Source of the DNA: Arthrobacter sp. APC 3897
GTDB taxonomy: Bacteria > Actinomycetota > Actinomycetes > Actinomycetales > Micrococcaceae
Direction of reading: 5' to 3'
Assembly: GCF_030407495.1 (NCBI RefSeq)
Contig: NZ_JASDDG010000013.1
Coordinates: 1 to 64,000, forward strand
DNA length: 64,000 bases
Below the pieces are notes generated by a model that did no database searches, was not told the origin of the DNA, and saw nothing but the letters and a program-made list of their open reading frames with translations. Below, piece after piece: positions 1 through 7,900 of the stretch; the first letter of the stretch is position 1, and each line of letters begins with the position of its first letter. A program made the position numbers and the translations under genes.

Positions 1-15
1 GCGCCGCCGGCCAGC

Positions 16-48
16 AAAAAGCCCGCCCCCTGATGCGGGGAGCGGGCT
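16..48 (-). terminator. Rho-independent terminator of the PLDc_N gene
   Basis: Read on the minus strand, a GC-rich stem (AGCCCGCTCCCC paired imperfectly with GGGGGCGGGCT, six-base loop) runs straight into a T tract (the AAAAA at 16-20 on the plus strand). It lies 24 nt past the stop codon of the minus-strand gene at 72-452. Confidence 0.75.
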
Positions 49-71
49 ATGCGGTTTCTGGCCGAAAATTT

Positions 72-452
72 CTAGGCGCTGGGCTTTTCGTCGTCGTTCT
101 TCTTGTTCCCGGCCTGCTTTTCACGCTCGCGGAGTTCAGCCTCACGGCGCTTGAGTTCTGCTTCCTTCTCCTGCTGCCGACGGCGGATGGCCAGGTTGCG
201 CAGGAACTCCGGATCGTCGTCGGGAGCGGTGGGACGGCGAGGCTTCCGGTTCTTCGGCTCCGGACCGCTCATCGGGCGGCCAAACAGGAACCACAGGAGC
301 GCGCCAAGCACCGGCAGCAGCACGATCGTGAAGATCCATGCAGTCTTGGAGATGCTGCGCACATCCTGCGCCCGCGACATGATGCAGTCGATGATGGCGT
401 AAATAATGACGGCGGCGACAATGATGACACCGAAAAGCACGAGGCGAGGCAT
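72..452 (-). CDS. PLDc N-terminal domain membrane protein (cardiolipin synthase N-like)
   Basis: A 126-residue protein. Residues 1-25 form a first membrane helix and about 38-60 a second one ending in the FLFGRP motif. This pair of helices is the hallmark of the PLDc_N domain found at the N-terminus of cardiolipin synthases and as stand-alone proteins. The remaining 65 residues are highly charged and predicted helical or coiled-coil (RRRQQEKEAELKRREAELRE). No HKD phospholipase motif is present, so it is not itself a phospholipase D. The ATG has no Shine-Dalgarno but has a TACAAT hexamer 6 nt upstream, consistent with a leaderless mRNA. Its cellular role is unknown; a small inner-membrane protein is the safe description. 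Confidence 0.85.
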   Translation of the reverse strand: MPRLVLFGVIIVAAVIIYAIIDCIMSRAQDVRSISKTAWIFTIVLLPVLGALLWFLFGRPMSGPEPKNRKPRRPTAPDDDPEFLRNLAIRRRQQEKEAELKRREAELREREKQAGNKKNDDEKPSA

Positions 453-458
453 GAATCA

Positions 459-464
459 ATTGTA
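459..464 (-). promoter_or_regulatory. Candidate -10 box of a leaderless mRNA (PLDc_N gene)
   Basis: TACAAT on the minus strand lies 6 nt before the ATG at 452. This would place the transcription start at or next to the start codon. No clear -35 element is seen. Confidence 0.5.
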
Positions 465-561
465 GGGGAGCCTTCCTGACCTTCAGCTGTGAGTTCCGTG
501 CCGGGCGGGTCGCCGCGGCCGTCGAACCGGCTGCGAAGAAGCCACGGGGAGGAACAGCCAC

Positions 562-567
562 TAGAAT
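562..567 (+). promoter_or_regulatory. Candidate -10 box of a leaderless mRNA (DUF4229 gene)
   Basis: TAGAAT ends 6 nt before the GTG at 574. A purine-rich GGGGAGG at about 546-552 lies too far upstream (over 20 nt) to act as a Shine-Dalgarno for that start. Confidence 0.5.
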
Positions 568-573
568 GGCTGT

Positions 574-885
574 GTGGCTTTCTGGAAATTTACCGCTCTC
601 CGCCTTGGTTTGGTGGCCCTCTTCTTTGCAGCATGTGTCTGGCTCGGGCTGGGCCTGGTGCTCTCAGCGATCGTCGGTGCCATCCTCGCGTGGTGCGTGA
701 CGTACCTGTTCTTCCGCGACATGCGCGACGCCGCCGCACGCACCGTGCAGCAGCGTTTCCATGGCAACAACCCCCGGACCACCAACCGGGTTGAACGCGA
801 CGACGCCGGCGCCGAGGACAGCCTGCTGGACAAGCACCCGGACGTGCAGATTAACTCCGACCGCCGTCCGCGCAGCGAGTCCTGA
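574..885 (+). CDS. DUF4229-type small membrane protein
   Basis: A 103-residue protein with two hydrophobic helices at about residues 8-27 and 29-47, then a charged soluble tail (FFRDMRDAAARTVQQR onwards). The arrangement and the FRDMRDA sequence after the second helix match the actinobacterial DUF4229 family, commonly encoded next to menA as here. The function is unknown; location beside the men genes hints at a link to the membrane or quinone metabolism, but that is only context. The start is taken as GTG because its reading begins with the typical short polar N-terminus and because a TAGAAT box lies 6 nt upstream. An ATG at 566 is in another frame. Confidence 0.75.
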   Translation: MAFWKFTALRLGLVALFFAACVWLGLGLVLSAIVGAILAWCVTYLFFRDMRDAAARTVQQRFHGNNPRTTNRVERDDAGAEDSLLDKHPDVQINSDRRPRSES

Positions 886-928
886 GCAGCATTCCCGGTA
901 ATTCCCGGCAGCGTCCCGGGGAAGGCCC

Positions 929-1813
929 CTAAGCCAGCATCCTGGTGAGGACCAGGCCGAGGCTGTACAGCAGGGCGAAGCCGAGGTTGATCAGCCCGGT
1001 CTGCTGCAGGACCGGGATCAGGCTCCTGCGCTTCCTGCCCTTGAGCATCAGCCAGCTGGGCATCAGGCAGGCCGGAATCAGCAGCAGCACCAGCAGCACC
1101 CAGGGGTAGTCGGCGGCGAGGAACAACGGCAGCAGGATGGCCACTGCCAGCATCATGACGTAGCTGATGCGGGCGGCCTCATCTCCGAGCCGTACAGCCA
1201 GGGTCCGCTTTCCGACCTCGCGGTCGGTGGGGATGTCCCGGACATTGTTGGCCATCAGCAGCGCCATCGCGATCAACCCGGTGCCAACTGCACCGATGAG
1301 CGCGGGCAGGCTGACCTGTCCCGCCTGTGTATAGGTGGTGCCAAGGGTTGCCACCAGGCCAAAGAAGACAAACACGAACAGATCGCCCAGACCCCTGTAA
1401 CCGTAGGGGTTTCGGCCTCCGGTGTAACCCCAGGCGGCCGCCACGCAGCCTACCCCCACCAGGATCAGGAACCAGGCAGAGGACAGGACCACCAGCGCCA
1501 GCCCGGCAACCATGGCGGCGCCAAAACAGGCGAAGGCCGCGTACTTGACCTGCTTGGCCGGTGCGGCGCCGGATCCGGTCAACCGCAGCGGACCCACACG
1601 GTTGTCATCGGTTCCCCGGATGCCGTCGGAGTAATCATTGGCGTAATTCACGCCCATCTGCAGCAGAATGGCCACCAGAGCGGCGAGCACGGCGTTCAGC
1701 GGTTTGAACGACTCCAGGTCATAGGCTGCGGCCGTTCCGATAATGACCGGCGCAACCGCCATCGGCAGGGTCCGGGGGCGGGCTCCTTCTAACCACTGCG
1801 CGGCTGTAGCCAC
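929..1813 (-). CDS. menA: 1,4-dihydroxy-2-naphthoate polyprenyltransferase
   Basis: Integral membrane enzyme of the UbiA superfamily that prenylates 1,4-dihydroxy-2-naphthoate, with loss of CO2, to make demethylmenaquinone. The first aspartate-rich motif NDYSDGIRGTDD (about residues 59-70) binds the Mg-diphosphate of the prenyl donor. A second polar motif, NNVRDIPTDREVGKRT, follows in the middle of the protein, and about eight to nine hydrophobic helices are visible. I chose the GTG at 1813 (VATAAQWLEGARPRTLP): it has AAGAGG nine bases upstream, whereas the in-frame ATG at 1822 would sit directly against that ribosome-binding site. Length is 294 residues, normal for MenA. It is downstream of menB-menE on the same strand, separated by about 107 nt carrying its own repeat elements. 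Confidence 0.95.
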   Translation of the reverse strand: MATAAQWLEGARPRTLPMAVAPVIIGTAAAYDLESFKPLNAVLAALVAILLQMGVNYANDYSDGIRGTDDNRVGPLRLTGSGAAPAKQVKYAAFACFGAAMVAGLALVVLSSAWFLILVGVGCVAAAWGYTGGRNPYGYRGLGDLFVFVFFGLVATLGTTYTQAGQVSLPALIGAVGTGLIAMALLMANNVRDIPTDREVGKRTLAVRLGDEAARISYVMMLAVAILLPLFLAADYPWVLLVLLLIPACLMPSWLMLKGRKRRSLIPVLQQTGLINLGFALLYSLGLVLTRMLA

Positions 1814-1849
1814 AATCAACATCCTCTTGTTCTAGTGATGGTTCTCAAC

Positions 1850-1881
1850 GTTCTATTGTGCCGCGCGGTTCTGTTGTGCCG
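1850..1881 (-). repeat. Two 14-bp direct repeats upstream of menA
   Basis: GTTCTATTGTGCCG (1850-1863) and GTTCTGTTGTGCCG (1868-1881) differ at one base and are 18 bp apart. They lie in the menE-menA gap, 37 nt and more upstream of the menA start, so they could be regulator half-sites or promoter elements for menA. Confidence 0.4.
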
Positions 1882-1920
1882 TTCGCCCGGACCTCCGCCG
1901 GGACGGCGCCGGCGGCACCT

Positions 1921-3063
1921 TCAGGGGTGCGTGTGCCCGGCGGCCGCCAGCAGCCGGCGAATCCCCAACCGGTCAGTCTTGCCGTTGGCCAGCAGCGGCA
2001 GGGCCTCCAGCAGAAGAACCACCTTGGGCACAGCGGGTTTCCCCAGCGCCGAGCGGACCGCACCGCGGACCTTCTCCGGGTCCACGGAGCCGACGACGGC
2101 GGCGCCCACCACGCTGCCCCACTCAGGGCTGTCCAAGCCCAGCACCACGGCCTCGGACACCTCGGGGAGCTGTTCGATGGCGGCACCGACAGCCGCGGCG
2201 GAAATTTTGATCCCGCCGCTGACGATGACGTCATCCAGTCTTCCGGAGACGGCGACCCGGCCGTCCCGCACGTCGCCCGTGTCATCGGTGCGGTACCAGC
2301 GCTTGCCGGAGTTGAACCGGAAGCGTTCCGCGGTCAGTTCCGGCTGTCCCATGTACCCGTCGGCCAGGACGTCGCCGGCAATCCAGAGCGCACCGGATTC
2401 CACTGCGACATCGACGCCGGGCAGCGGAACGCCGTCGTACACACAGCCGCCGCAGGTTTCGCTCATGCCGTAGGTGGTCACGACGTTCAGGCCCTGGGCA
2501 GCGGCGTCGGCGAGCAACGCGGCGCCGGCCGGTGCCCCGCCAAGCAGGATGGCGTTGAACCGGCGCAGGACGCGCAGGGTCTCCGGCTCCGGGTTGGTCA
2601 GCAGCCGGTGCAGCTGGGTGGGCACCAGGGAAGTGAACCGGTTGCGGTCAGTCATTTGTTCGGCAGCCTGCGTGAAGCGGGCAGCGCTGAAAGATCCGGA
2701 GGTGTCCATGAACACCGGATGGGTCCCTGCATACAGGGACCGGATCAAAACCTGGACACCGGCGATGTAGTGCGCCGGCAGAGCCATCAGCCACTGGCCG
2801 TCCGCCCGCAGCGCCATGGCGGTCGCCATGGAAGAGGCAGCCAGGGCATCGGTGCTGAGCATCGTCTGCTTGGGGGTTCCGGTGGACCCGGAGGTGCTGA
2901 TCACCAGTGCGATGTCATCGTTGGGCAGTTCCCCGGAGAACGTCTGGTTCGGGTCCGCGTGCGGAGCGACCGCCGGACCTTCGCCGGCGAGGGCGTCCGC
3001 CAGCGGTGCCAGCAGCGCCTCGGCATTGAACCCGGCGGGAGTATGGACGGTCAGCAATTCCAT
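1921..3063 (-). CDS. menE: o-succinylbenzoate--CoA ligase
   Basis: Adenylate-forming enzyme that activates o-succinylbenzoate to its CoA thioester for menaquinone synthesis. The P-loop-like A3 motif STSGSTGTPK is at residues 56-65. The A5-type region TTYGMSETCGG and the A7/A8 region YRTDDTGDVRDGRVAVSGRLDDVIVSGG (broken here only for description; see residues around 245-280) follow in family order, and the A10 lysine motif LANGKTDR is near the C-terminus. At 380 residues it is shorter than general acyl-CoA synthetases but normal for actinobacterial MenE. It starts about 10 nt after the menB stop with no good Shine-Dalgarno, so translation is probably coupled to menB. Confidence 0.95.
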   Translation of the reverse strand: MELLTVHTPAGFNAEALLAPLADALAGEGPAVAPHADPNQTFSGELPNDDIALVISTSGSTGTPKQTMLSTDALAASSMATAMALRADGQWLMALPAHYIAGVQVLIRSLYAGTHPVFMDTSGSFSAARFTQAAEQMTDRNRFTSLVPTQLHRLLTNPEPETLRVLRRFNAILLGGAPAGAALLADAAAQGLNVVTTYGMSETCGGCVYDGVPLPGVDVAVESGALWIAGDVLADGYMGQPELTAERFRFNSGKRWYRTDDTGDVRDGRVAVSGRLDDVIVSGGIKISAAAVGAAIEQLPEVSEAVVLGLDSPEWGSVVGAAVVGSVDPEKVRGAVRSALGKPAVPKVVLLLEALPLLANGKTDRLGIRRLLAAAGHTHP

Positions 3064-3072
3064 GGCGGCAGC

Positions 3073-4026
3073 CTAGAAGTAGTAGGGGAAGGAGGACCAG
3101 TCGGGGTCCCGTTTTTCCAGGAAGGCTTCCTTGCCCTCCACCGCCTCATCCGTCATGTAGGCCAGCCGTGTCGCTTCGCCGGCGAAGACCTGCTGGCCGG
3201 CCAGACCGTCATCAGCCAGGTTAAACGCGAACTTGAGCATCCGGATGGCCTGCGGTGACTGCCGGGCAATGTCTGCGGCGTATTCCAGCGCCACCTTCTC
3301 CAGATTCCCGTGATCCACCGCCTCGTTTACCGCTCCCATGGCAACCATGTCCTCGGCGGAGTATTCCCGGGCGAGGAAGAAGATCTCGCGGGCCTTTTTC
3401 TGGCCAATCTGCCGGGCCAGCAGCGCCGAACCGTAGCCGGCGTCGAAACTGCCCACGGTGGCGTCCGTCTGCTTGAATTTGCCGTGCTGGCGGGAGGCGA
3501 TGGTGAGGTCGGAGACCACGTGCAGGCTGTGCCCGCCGCCGGCCGCCCAGCCGTTGACGACACTGATGACCACCTTGGGCATGGTGCGTATCAGGCGCTG
3601 CACTTCCAGGATGTGGAGCCGGCCGGCGCGGGCAGGATCGATGGTTTCCCGGGTCTCACCCTCGGCATACCGGTAGCCGTCCCGGCCGCGGATCCGCTGG
3701 TCTCCGCCGGAGCAGAAGGAGTGCCCGCCGTCCTTGGGGGAGGGCCCGTTGCCGGTGAGCAGCACGGTGGCAACGTCGGGGGTCATCCGGGCATGGTCCA
3801 TGGCACGGTAAAGCTCGTCCACGGTGCCGGGGCGGAACGCGTTGCGGACCTCCGGACGGTTGAACGCAATGCGCACGGTGGGCAGGTCACGCACAATCCC
3901 GCCGTCGGCAGAGCGCTCCACGTGGCGGTGGTAGGTCATGTCCTGCAGGTCCTCAAACCCGGAGACAAGACGCCACTGCTGCGGGTCGAAAATATCGGAC
4001 ACCTGTTCAGGAAGATCTGTGCTCAC
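3073..4026 (-). CDS. menB: 1,4-dihydroxy-2-naphthoyl-CoA synthase
   Basis: Crotonase-fold enzyme that closes the second ring of the naphthoquinone, converting o-succinylbenzoyl-CoA to 1,4-dihydroxy-2-naphthoyl-CoA. Characteristic MenB features are the HSFCSGGDQRIRG oxyanion-loop segment (about residues 102-114), VNGWAAGGGHSLHVVSDL (about 158-175) and the C-terminal EKRDPDWSSFPYYF tail that swaps between subunits. The 317-residue length is typical for actinobacteria. The start is GTG with TAAACT 7 nt upstream and no ribosome-binding site, which suggests leaderless transcription. It is first in the menB-menE(-menA) unit and divergent from narG. Confidence 0.96.
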   Translation of the reverse strand: MSTDLPEQVSDIFDPQQWRLVSGFEDLQDMTYHRHVERSADGGIVRDLPTVRIAFNRPEVRNAFRPGTVDELYRAMDHARMTPDVATVLLTGNGPSPKDGGHSFCSGGDQRIRGRDGYRYAEGETRETIDPARAGRLHILEVQRLIRTMPKVVISVVNGWAAGGGHSLHVVSDLTIASRQHGKFKQTDATVGSFDAGYGSALLARQIGQKKAREIFFLAREYSAEDMVAMGAVNEAVDHGNLEKVALEYAADIARQSPQAIRMLKFAFNLADDGLAGQQVFAGEATRLAYMTDEAVEGKEAFLEKRDPDWSSFPYYF

Positions 4027-4033
4027 AGTTCCG

Positions 4034-4039
4034 AGTTTA
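4034..4039 (-). promoter_or_regulatory. Candidate -10 box of a leaderless mRNA (menB)
   Basis: TAAACT on the minus strand is 7 nt before the GTG of menB at 4026. No convincing -35 is seen at the usual distance. Confidence 0.5.
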
Positions 4040-4167
4040 TCGCTCCATCACAAACCCGCTGTGCGCAACCCGGCGCGGGCCCGCACCGGGGTGCGCCGGG
4101 CCGTCCAGTCTGCCGGGTAAGGCGGGTATTTGGGGCAGCGGGCCTGTCCAGCACATCCGCACTGTCC

Positions 4168-4173
4168 TAGCGT
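4168..4173 (+). promoter_or_regulatory. Candidate -10 box of a leaderless mRNA (narG)
   Basis: TAGCGT lies 7 nt before the ATG at 4181; the bases between (TGGGTTC) contain no Shine-Dalgarno. The menB-narG divergent gap is only about 150 bp, so regulation of both units must occur here. I could not identify an FNR-type or two-component operator with confidence. Confidence 0.5.
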
Positions 4174-4180
4174 TGGGTTC

Positions 4181-7100
4181 ATGGCTGGCTCCGCTCCGGG
4201 GATCGATGGCCCGGCAACAGAAGCAATGCTCAAGCTCGGCAGGTTTTTTACCCGCTGGGATGAGACCGACGACGGCCGTGCCGTGTTCCGGGAGGGCGGC
4301 CGCAAGGGCGATTCCTTCTATCGGAACCGCTGGAGCCACGACAAGGTGGTGCGCTCCACCCACGGAGTTAACTGCACCGGATCCTGCTCCTGGAAGGTCT
4401 ACGTCAAAGACGGGATCATCACCTGGGAGGCCCAGGAAACGGACTATCCCACGGTGGGCCCGGACCGCCCGGAATACGAACCCCGCGGCTGCCCGCGGGG
4501 CGCCGCGTTCTCCTGGTACACCTATTCGCCCACCCGGGTCCGCTATCCGTACATCCGCGGGGTGCTCCTGGAAATGTACCGGGAGGCGAAGAGGAACACC
4601 GGAGACCCGGTGCTCGCCTGGGAGCAGATCGTCAATGACCCTGAACGCCGGCGCACCTATCAGCAGGCCCGCGGCAAGGGCGGGCTGGCCCGGTCCACCT
4701 GGGCTGAGGCCCTGGAAATGACCGCCGCCGCCCACGTCTCCACGGTCAAGAACTACGGTCCGGACCGCTGCACGGGGTTTTCACCCATTCCCGCCATGTC
4801 CATGGTCTCCCACGCCGCCGGTGCGCGCTTCATCAACCTCATCGGCGGGGTGATGAACAGTTTCTACGACTGGTACGCGGACCTGCCGGTGGCCAGCCCG
4901 CAGGTTTTCGGTGACCAGACGGACGTTCCCGAATCGGGGGACTGGTGGGATGCCACCTACCTCATGATGTGGGGGTCCAATATCCCCGTGACCCGTACTC
5001 CCGACGCGCACTGGATGGTGGAAGGGCGGTACCGCGGCACCAAAGTGGTCTCGGTCAGCCCTGACTATGCGGACAACACCAAATTTGCCGACGAATGGCT
5101 GCCCGCGCAGGCCGGGTCCGACGGCGCGCTCGCCATGGCAATGGGCCACGTCATTCTCAAGGAGAATTTCGTGGACCGTAGGGTTCCGTTCTTTGAGGAC
5201 TATGTCCGCCAGTTCACGGATCTTCCCTTCCTTGTCAGCATCAATACCCGCACCGACGGTTCCGTGGTGCCCGGCAAGTTTCTCACCGCAGCCGACCTCG
5301 GTCCCGCGGAAGCCGGTGCTGCGGACGCGGCCTTCAAGACGGTGCTGCTGGACCGTGACGCCGGTACCCCGGTAGTGCCCAACGGCTCAGTGGGGTTCCG
5401 CTACAACGACGCCGACGCCGGCAAATGGAACCTGGACCTGCAGGGCGTGGTTCCGGCGCTGTCCATCGCCGATGCGCCGGCATGGCAGGGCGAAACCAGC
5501 CGGGTGGACCTGCCGGCGTTCACCGATCCGAGCGGTATCGGCTCCGTCCTGCGCCGAGGCGTCCCCGTCATGACGGTGGCCGGCCGCACGGTGACCACCG
5601 TGTTTGACCTGATGCTCGCCCAGTACGGTGTGGGCCGGGACGGTCTGCCCGGGGAATGGGCCGCCGGATATGACGACGCCGAAACCCCCTACACTCCTGC
5701 CTGGCAGCAGGAAGTTACCAACGTTTCACCTGACGCCGTGATCCGCACCGCCCGGGAGTTCGCCGCCAACGCCGAGAAGTCCAAGGGCCGCTCCATGATC
5801 ATCCTCGGGGCCGGAATCTGCCAGTGGTATCACGGTGACGTCACATACCGGGCCATCCTGGCGATGCTCATGCTCACCGGCTGCGAGGGACGCAACGGCG
5901 GCGGCTGGGCCCACTACGTGGGCCAGGAGAAATGCCGGCCGATCACGGGATGGGCGGCAATGGCCTCGGCCGGTGACTGGAACCGGCCGCCGCGGTTTAT
6001 GATCGGCACCGCTTTTTGGTACATGCACACCGACCAGTTCCGCTCCGACGGGTACTCCTCCGACTCCATGCAGTCGCCGCTGGCGCAGGGGCATCTGCGC
6101 GGCCTGCACACCGCAGATGTGATCGCCAAGTCCACCCGCATGGGCTGGATGCCGTTCTTCCCCCAGTTCGACAAGAAGAACTCCCTCGATGTGGCCGACG
6201 AGGCGGCGGCGGGGGTTGCCCGCGGCGAAGCCAGGGACGAAGCGTCCTGGGTGGCCGGCCGGCTCAAGGACGGCAGGCTGCGGTTCGCCGTCGAAGACGT
6301 CGATGCCCCGGAAAACTGGCCGCGGACCCTGGTCCTGTGGCGTTCCAACCTGCTGGGCTCCTCGGCCAAGGGCGAGGAGTACTTCCAGAAACACCTCCTG
6401 GGCACCCTGAACAACGTCATGGGGGCCGATCACGGCGAGTCCCGGCCCGCCGACGTCGTCTGGCATGAAAACGCACCGCAGGGGAAGCTGGACCTCCTGG
6501 TCTCCGCAGATTTCCGGATGACCAGCTCCACGCTGCTCTCCGACGTCGTCTTCCCGGCCGCCACCTGGTACGAGAAATATGACCTCTCCTCCACCGACAT
6601 GCACCCGTACGTGCACGCCTTCACCCCCGCTATTGCACCGCCGTGGGAAGCCAAGACGGACTATGACCTGTTCCGGCTGCTCTCCGAGGAGTTCTCGCGG
6701 CAGGCAACGGTCCATCTGGGAGTGCGCAAGGACATGGTGGCCACGGCGCTAACCCATGACACCCCCGGTGAAATTGCCCAGCCGGGCGGGCACGCCCCGG
6801 ACTGGAAAGGCACGGATATCCCGGCAATTCCGGGTAAGAACCTGCCTTCCCTGGCCGTGGTGGAGCGGGACTACACGGCTGTCGGCGAGAAATTCGTTGC
6901 CGTCGGGCCGCTCGCGGACAAACTGGGCCTCACCACCAAGTTCGTGAAATACGACGTGACCAAGCCGCTGGAGGAACTCGCCCGGAAGCACGGAGTCTTT
7001 GACCGCGGGGCGGCGGCGGGACGCCCTGCCGTGGACACCGACGCACGGATGGCAGAGGCCATCCTCCTGCTCTCCGGTACCACCAACGGGGAACTGGCGG

Positions 7101-7900
7101 TGCAGGGTTTCAAGACGCTGGAGAAGCGGACGGGCACCCGGCTGGCTGATCTGGCCGAGGGTGCGGAAGACAAGAAGATCACCTTCCGCGATACCCAGGA
7201 CCGGCCGACGCCGGTGATCACCTCGCCGGAATGGTCCGGCTCGGAAACCGGTGGCCGGCGCTACGCCCCGTTCACCATCAACATCGAACGGCTTAAGCCT
7301 TTCCACACACTGACCGGACGGATGCACTTCTTCCTTGACCATGACTGGATGCAGGACATGGGGGAGGCGCTGCCGATCTACCGGCCTCCGCTGGATATGC
7401 ACCGGTTGTTCGGGGAACCGCAGCTGGGTACCCGCGGGGATCTGTCCGTGGCAGTGCGGTACCTGACCCCGCACAACAAATGGTCCATCCACTCCGAGTA
7501 CCAGGACAACCTGCTGATGCTCTCCCTCTCCCGGGGAGGCACCGCCGTCTGGATGAGTACGCAGGACGCCGCGCTGATAGAGGTCAATGACAACGACTGG
7601 GTGGAGTGCATCTCCAACAACGGGGTCCTGGTGGGCCGGGCCATTGTGTCCAGCCGAATGCCGGCCGGGGTCATTTACGTCCACCACGCGCAGGAGCGCA
7701 TCATCGACGTGCCCAAGTCGGAGGCGACCGGCAGGCGCGGCGGCATCCACAATTCGGTGACCCGCATCCTGGTCAAACCCACCCATATGATCGGCGGCTA
7801 CGCGCAGCTGTCCTGGGCCTTCAACTATCTGGGCCCCACCGGCAACCAGCGCGACATTGTCTCCGTTGTCCGCAAACGTTCCCAGGAGGTGGCGTACTGA
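4181..7900 (+). CDS. narG: Respiratory nitrate reductase alpha subunit
   Basis: Catalytic molybdenum subunit that reduces nitrate to nitrite on the cytoplasmic side of the membrane, working with NarH and NarI. The N-terminal FS0 iron-sulfur motif is clear: H61, C65, C69 and C104 (HGVNCTGSC, then PRGCPRG). The segment FYDWYADLP at about 228-236 carries the aspartate region that ligates Mo in this family, followed by QTDVPESGDWWDA. The C-terminal molydopterin-binding domain includes GRMHFFLDHDWMQDMGE. The length of 1239 residues is normal. I start at 4181 (MAGSAPGIDG) rather than at a possible upstream codon at 4130, because TAGCGT 7 nt upstream suggests a leaderless transcript and the extra 17 residues resemble nothing in the family. 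Its stop overlaps the narH start. Confidence 0.97.
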   Translation: MAGSAPGIDGPATEAMLKLGRFFTRWDETDDGRAVFREGGRKGDSFYRNRWSHDKVVRSTHGVNCTGSCSWKVYVKDGIITWEAQETDYPTVGPDRPEYEPRGCPRGAAFSWYTYSPTRVRYPYIRGVLLEMYREAKRNTGDPVLAWEQIVNDPERRRTYQQARGKGGLARSTWAEALEMTAAAHVSTVKNYGPDRCTGFSPIPAMSMVSHAAGARFINLIGGVMNSFYDWYADLPVASPQVFGDQTDVPESGDWWDATYLMMWGSNIPVTRTPDAHWMVEGRYRGTKVVSVSPDYADNTKFADEWLPAQAGSDGALAMAMGHVILKENFVDRRVPFFEDYVRQFTDLPFLVSINTRTDGSVVPGKFLTAADLGPAEAGAADAAFKTVLLDRDAGTPVVPNGSVGFRYNDADAGKWNLDLQGVVPALSIADAPAWQGETSRVDLPAFTDPSGIGSVLRRGVPVMTVAGRTVTTVFDLMLAQYGVGRDGLPGEWAAGYDDAETPYTPAWQQEVTNVSPDAVIRTAREFAANAEKSKGRSMIILGAGICQWYHGDVTYRAILAMLMLTGCEGRNGGGWAHYVGQEKCRPITGWAAMASAGDWNRPPRFMIGTAFWYMHTDQFRSDGYSSDSMQSPLAQGHLRGLHTADVIAKSTRMGWMPFFPQFDKKNSLDVADEAAAGVARGEARDEASWVAGRLKDGRLRFAVEDVDAPENWPRTLVLWRSNLLGSSAKGEEYFQKHLLGTLNNVMGADHGESRPADVVWHENAPQGKLDLLVSADFRMTSSTLLSDVVFPAATWYEKYDLSSTDMHPYVHAFTPAIAPPWEAKTDYDLFRLLSEEFSRQATVHLGVRKDMVATALTHDTPGEIAQPGGHAPDWKGTDIPAIPGKNLPSLAVVERDYTAVGEKFVAVGPLADKLGLTTKFVKYDVTKPLEELARKHGVFDRGAAAGRPAVDTDARMAEAILLLSGTTNGELAVQGFKTLEKRTGTRLADLAEGAEDKKITFRDTQDRPTPVITSPEWSGSETGGRRYAPFTINIERLKPFHTLTGRMHFFLDHDWMQDMGEALPIYRPPLDMHRLFGEPQLGTRGDLSVAVRYLTPHNKWSIHSEYQDNLLMLSLSRGGTAVWMSTQDAALIEVNDNDWVECISNNGVLVGRAIVSSRMPAGVIYVHHAQERIIDVPKSEATGRRGGIHNSVTRILVKPTHMIGGYAQLSWAFNYLGPTGNQRDIVSVVRKRSQEVAY

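Noticed and set aside
1858-3258. Very long open frame on the plus strand opposite menE and the end of menB
   Set aside because: It is an antisense shadow caused by high third-position GC; its translation is low-complexity Gly/His/Arg-rich, whereas the minus-strand products are clear MenE and MenB. Similar shadows lie opposite the thiolase operon (15899-17830) and the E1 genes (42723-45247).
4130-4180. Upstream in-frame start for narG, adding 17 residues
   Set aside because: The added residues (Cys/His/Pro) match nothing in NarG, and a likely -10 box lies inside that stretch.
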